Shown one piece after another: positions 54,274 through 54,502 of a DNA stretch of 54,502 nucleotides. Numbering within the stretch: position 1 is the first letter of the stretch; the number at the start of each line of letters is the position of its first letter. Position numbers and translations under genes: made by a program. The DNA is taken from assembly GCA_012728895.1 (NCBI GenBank), contig JAAYEG010000046.1:1-54502 (forward strand), read 5' to 3'. The DNA is from Methanospirillum sp. Lineage in GTDB: Archaea > Halobacteriota > Methanomicrobia > Methanomicrobiales > Methanospirillaceae. Under the pieces are notes generated by a model, which ran no database searches, had not been told where the DNA came from, and worked only from the letters and a program-made list of their open reading frames with translations.

Positions 54274-54502
54274 CTGTAGAGTCTCGAATTCATTTCACTC
54301 ACACAACCACCTCTGTGCGTGCCCAAAGATCCGTTCCGGTGGCAATTGTTCAAGGAAGACCGTTGCGGGCACCTTATAGTCCAAACTGGCATGAGGTTTG
54401 ATTCTATTCTGCCAGTCGACGACATCGTCCATGGAAAAGCCTGCCGCGATCAACCGGTCGATCTCCCTGAAAAAGCGTTCGATCTTCCCGTTCGTCTGCG
54501 GA
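54274..54502 (-). mobile_element. C-terminal part and end of an IS481/IS3-like insertion sequence
   Basis: On the minus strand, from the window edge to a TGA at 54297-54295, runs the last part of a transposase. PQTNGKIERFFREIDRL contains the conserved rve-domain helix carrying the catalytic Glu, and PHASLDYKVPATVF follows. The CTGTAG at 54274-54279 probably starts the terminal inverted repeat. Relative to the copy at 1-126 it is inverted, about 92% identical and free of indels. The remainder of the gene is outside the window. Confidence 0.85.

Noticed and set aside
1-54502. CRISPR array or cas genes
   Set aside because: No regularly spaced repeats and no Cas-like proteins were seen anywhere in the window.

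Overview
This 54.5 kb stretch reads as chromosomal DNA of a high-GC, CO2-reducing methanogenic archaeon, most likely order Methanomicrobiales (Methanoculleus/Methanofollis-like base composition). The evidence is a complete formylmethanofuran dehydrogenase (Fwd) gene set interleaved with heterodisulfide reductase (HdrABC-MvhD), plus Ftr, the F420 biosynthesis gene cofE, a FilR1-type regulator, archaeal PAN, MBF1, DNA polymerase D large subunit and compact archaeal PurA. Promoters look archaeal (TATA boxes about 26 nt upstream of inferred starts, several leaderless genes).

Layout: 1-126, tail of an IS481/IS3-like transposase; 193-684 ferritin; 894-2691 divergent mbf1/pan; 2692-4634 a gene-poor region with a decayed tyrosine recombinase; 4635-9083 an ACT-ACT-metallo-beta-lactamase fusion, a small unknown gene, a UbiA-type prenyltransferase and a FilR1-like regulator preceded by an operator array; 9084-13436 mostly gene-free, with one secreted SGNH esterase; 13437-18538 an EF-Tu-like pseudo-GTPase and, convergent to it, the chain purA, Trm112-like, membrane protein, cbiB, pdxS, pdxT; 18613-28462 the ten-gene fwdGF-hdrCBA-mvhD-fwdDBAC operon; 28718-30400 divergent ftr and rubredoxin, then a DUF1922 zinc ribbon; 30491-39409 a UDP-sugar dehydrogenase, an MrfB/MrfA-like exonuclease and helicase pair, intein-containing DP2 and tRNA-Leu(CAA); 40417-42500 a decayed PolB2-type DNA polymerase; 43128-54220 a GNAT acetyltransferase, a secreted zinc-ribbon protein, phosphomannomutase, cofE, an ABC-class ATPase, a TPR protein and an MJ0936-like phosphoesterase; 54274-54502 a second, inverted transposase tail.

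Functionally, the central operon puts CO2 reduction to formylmethanofuran (first step of methanogenesis) and heterodisulfide reduction (last step) in one transcription unit. This matches the physically joined, electron-bifurcating Hdr-Fwd/Fmd complex known in Methanomicrobiales; ftr, divergent from it, supplies step two. A second theme is DNA replication and repair: an MrfA/MrfB pair directly upstream of DP2, whose active site is interrupted by a Gln-terminated mini-intein, and a B-family polymerase in decay nearby.

Roughly 10 kb of the window is GC-rich DNA without credible genes, in blocks of about 0.5-1.9 kb, and two of the blocks carry recognisable pseudogenes. Both window ends lie inside related transposase copies, so this is probably an assembly contig broken at repeats.
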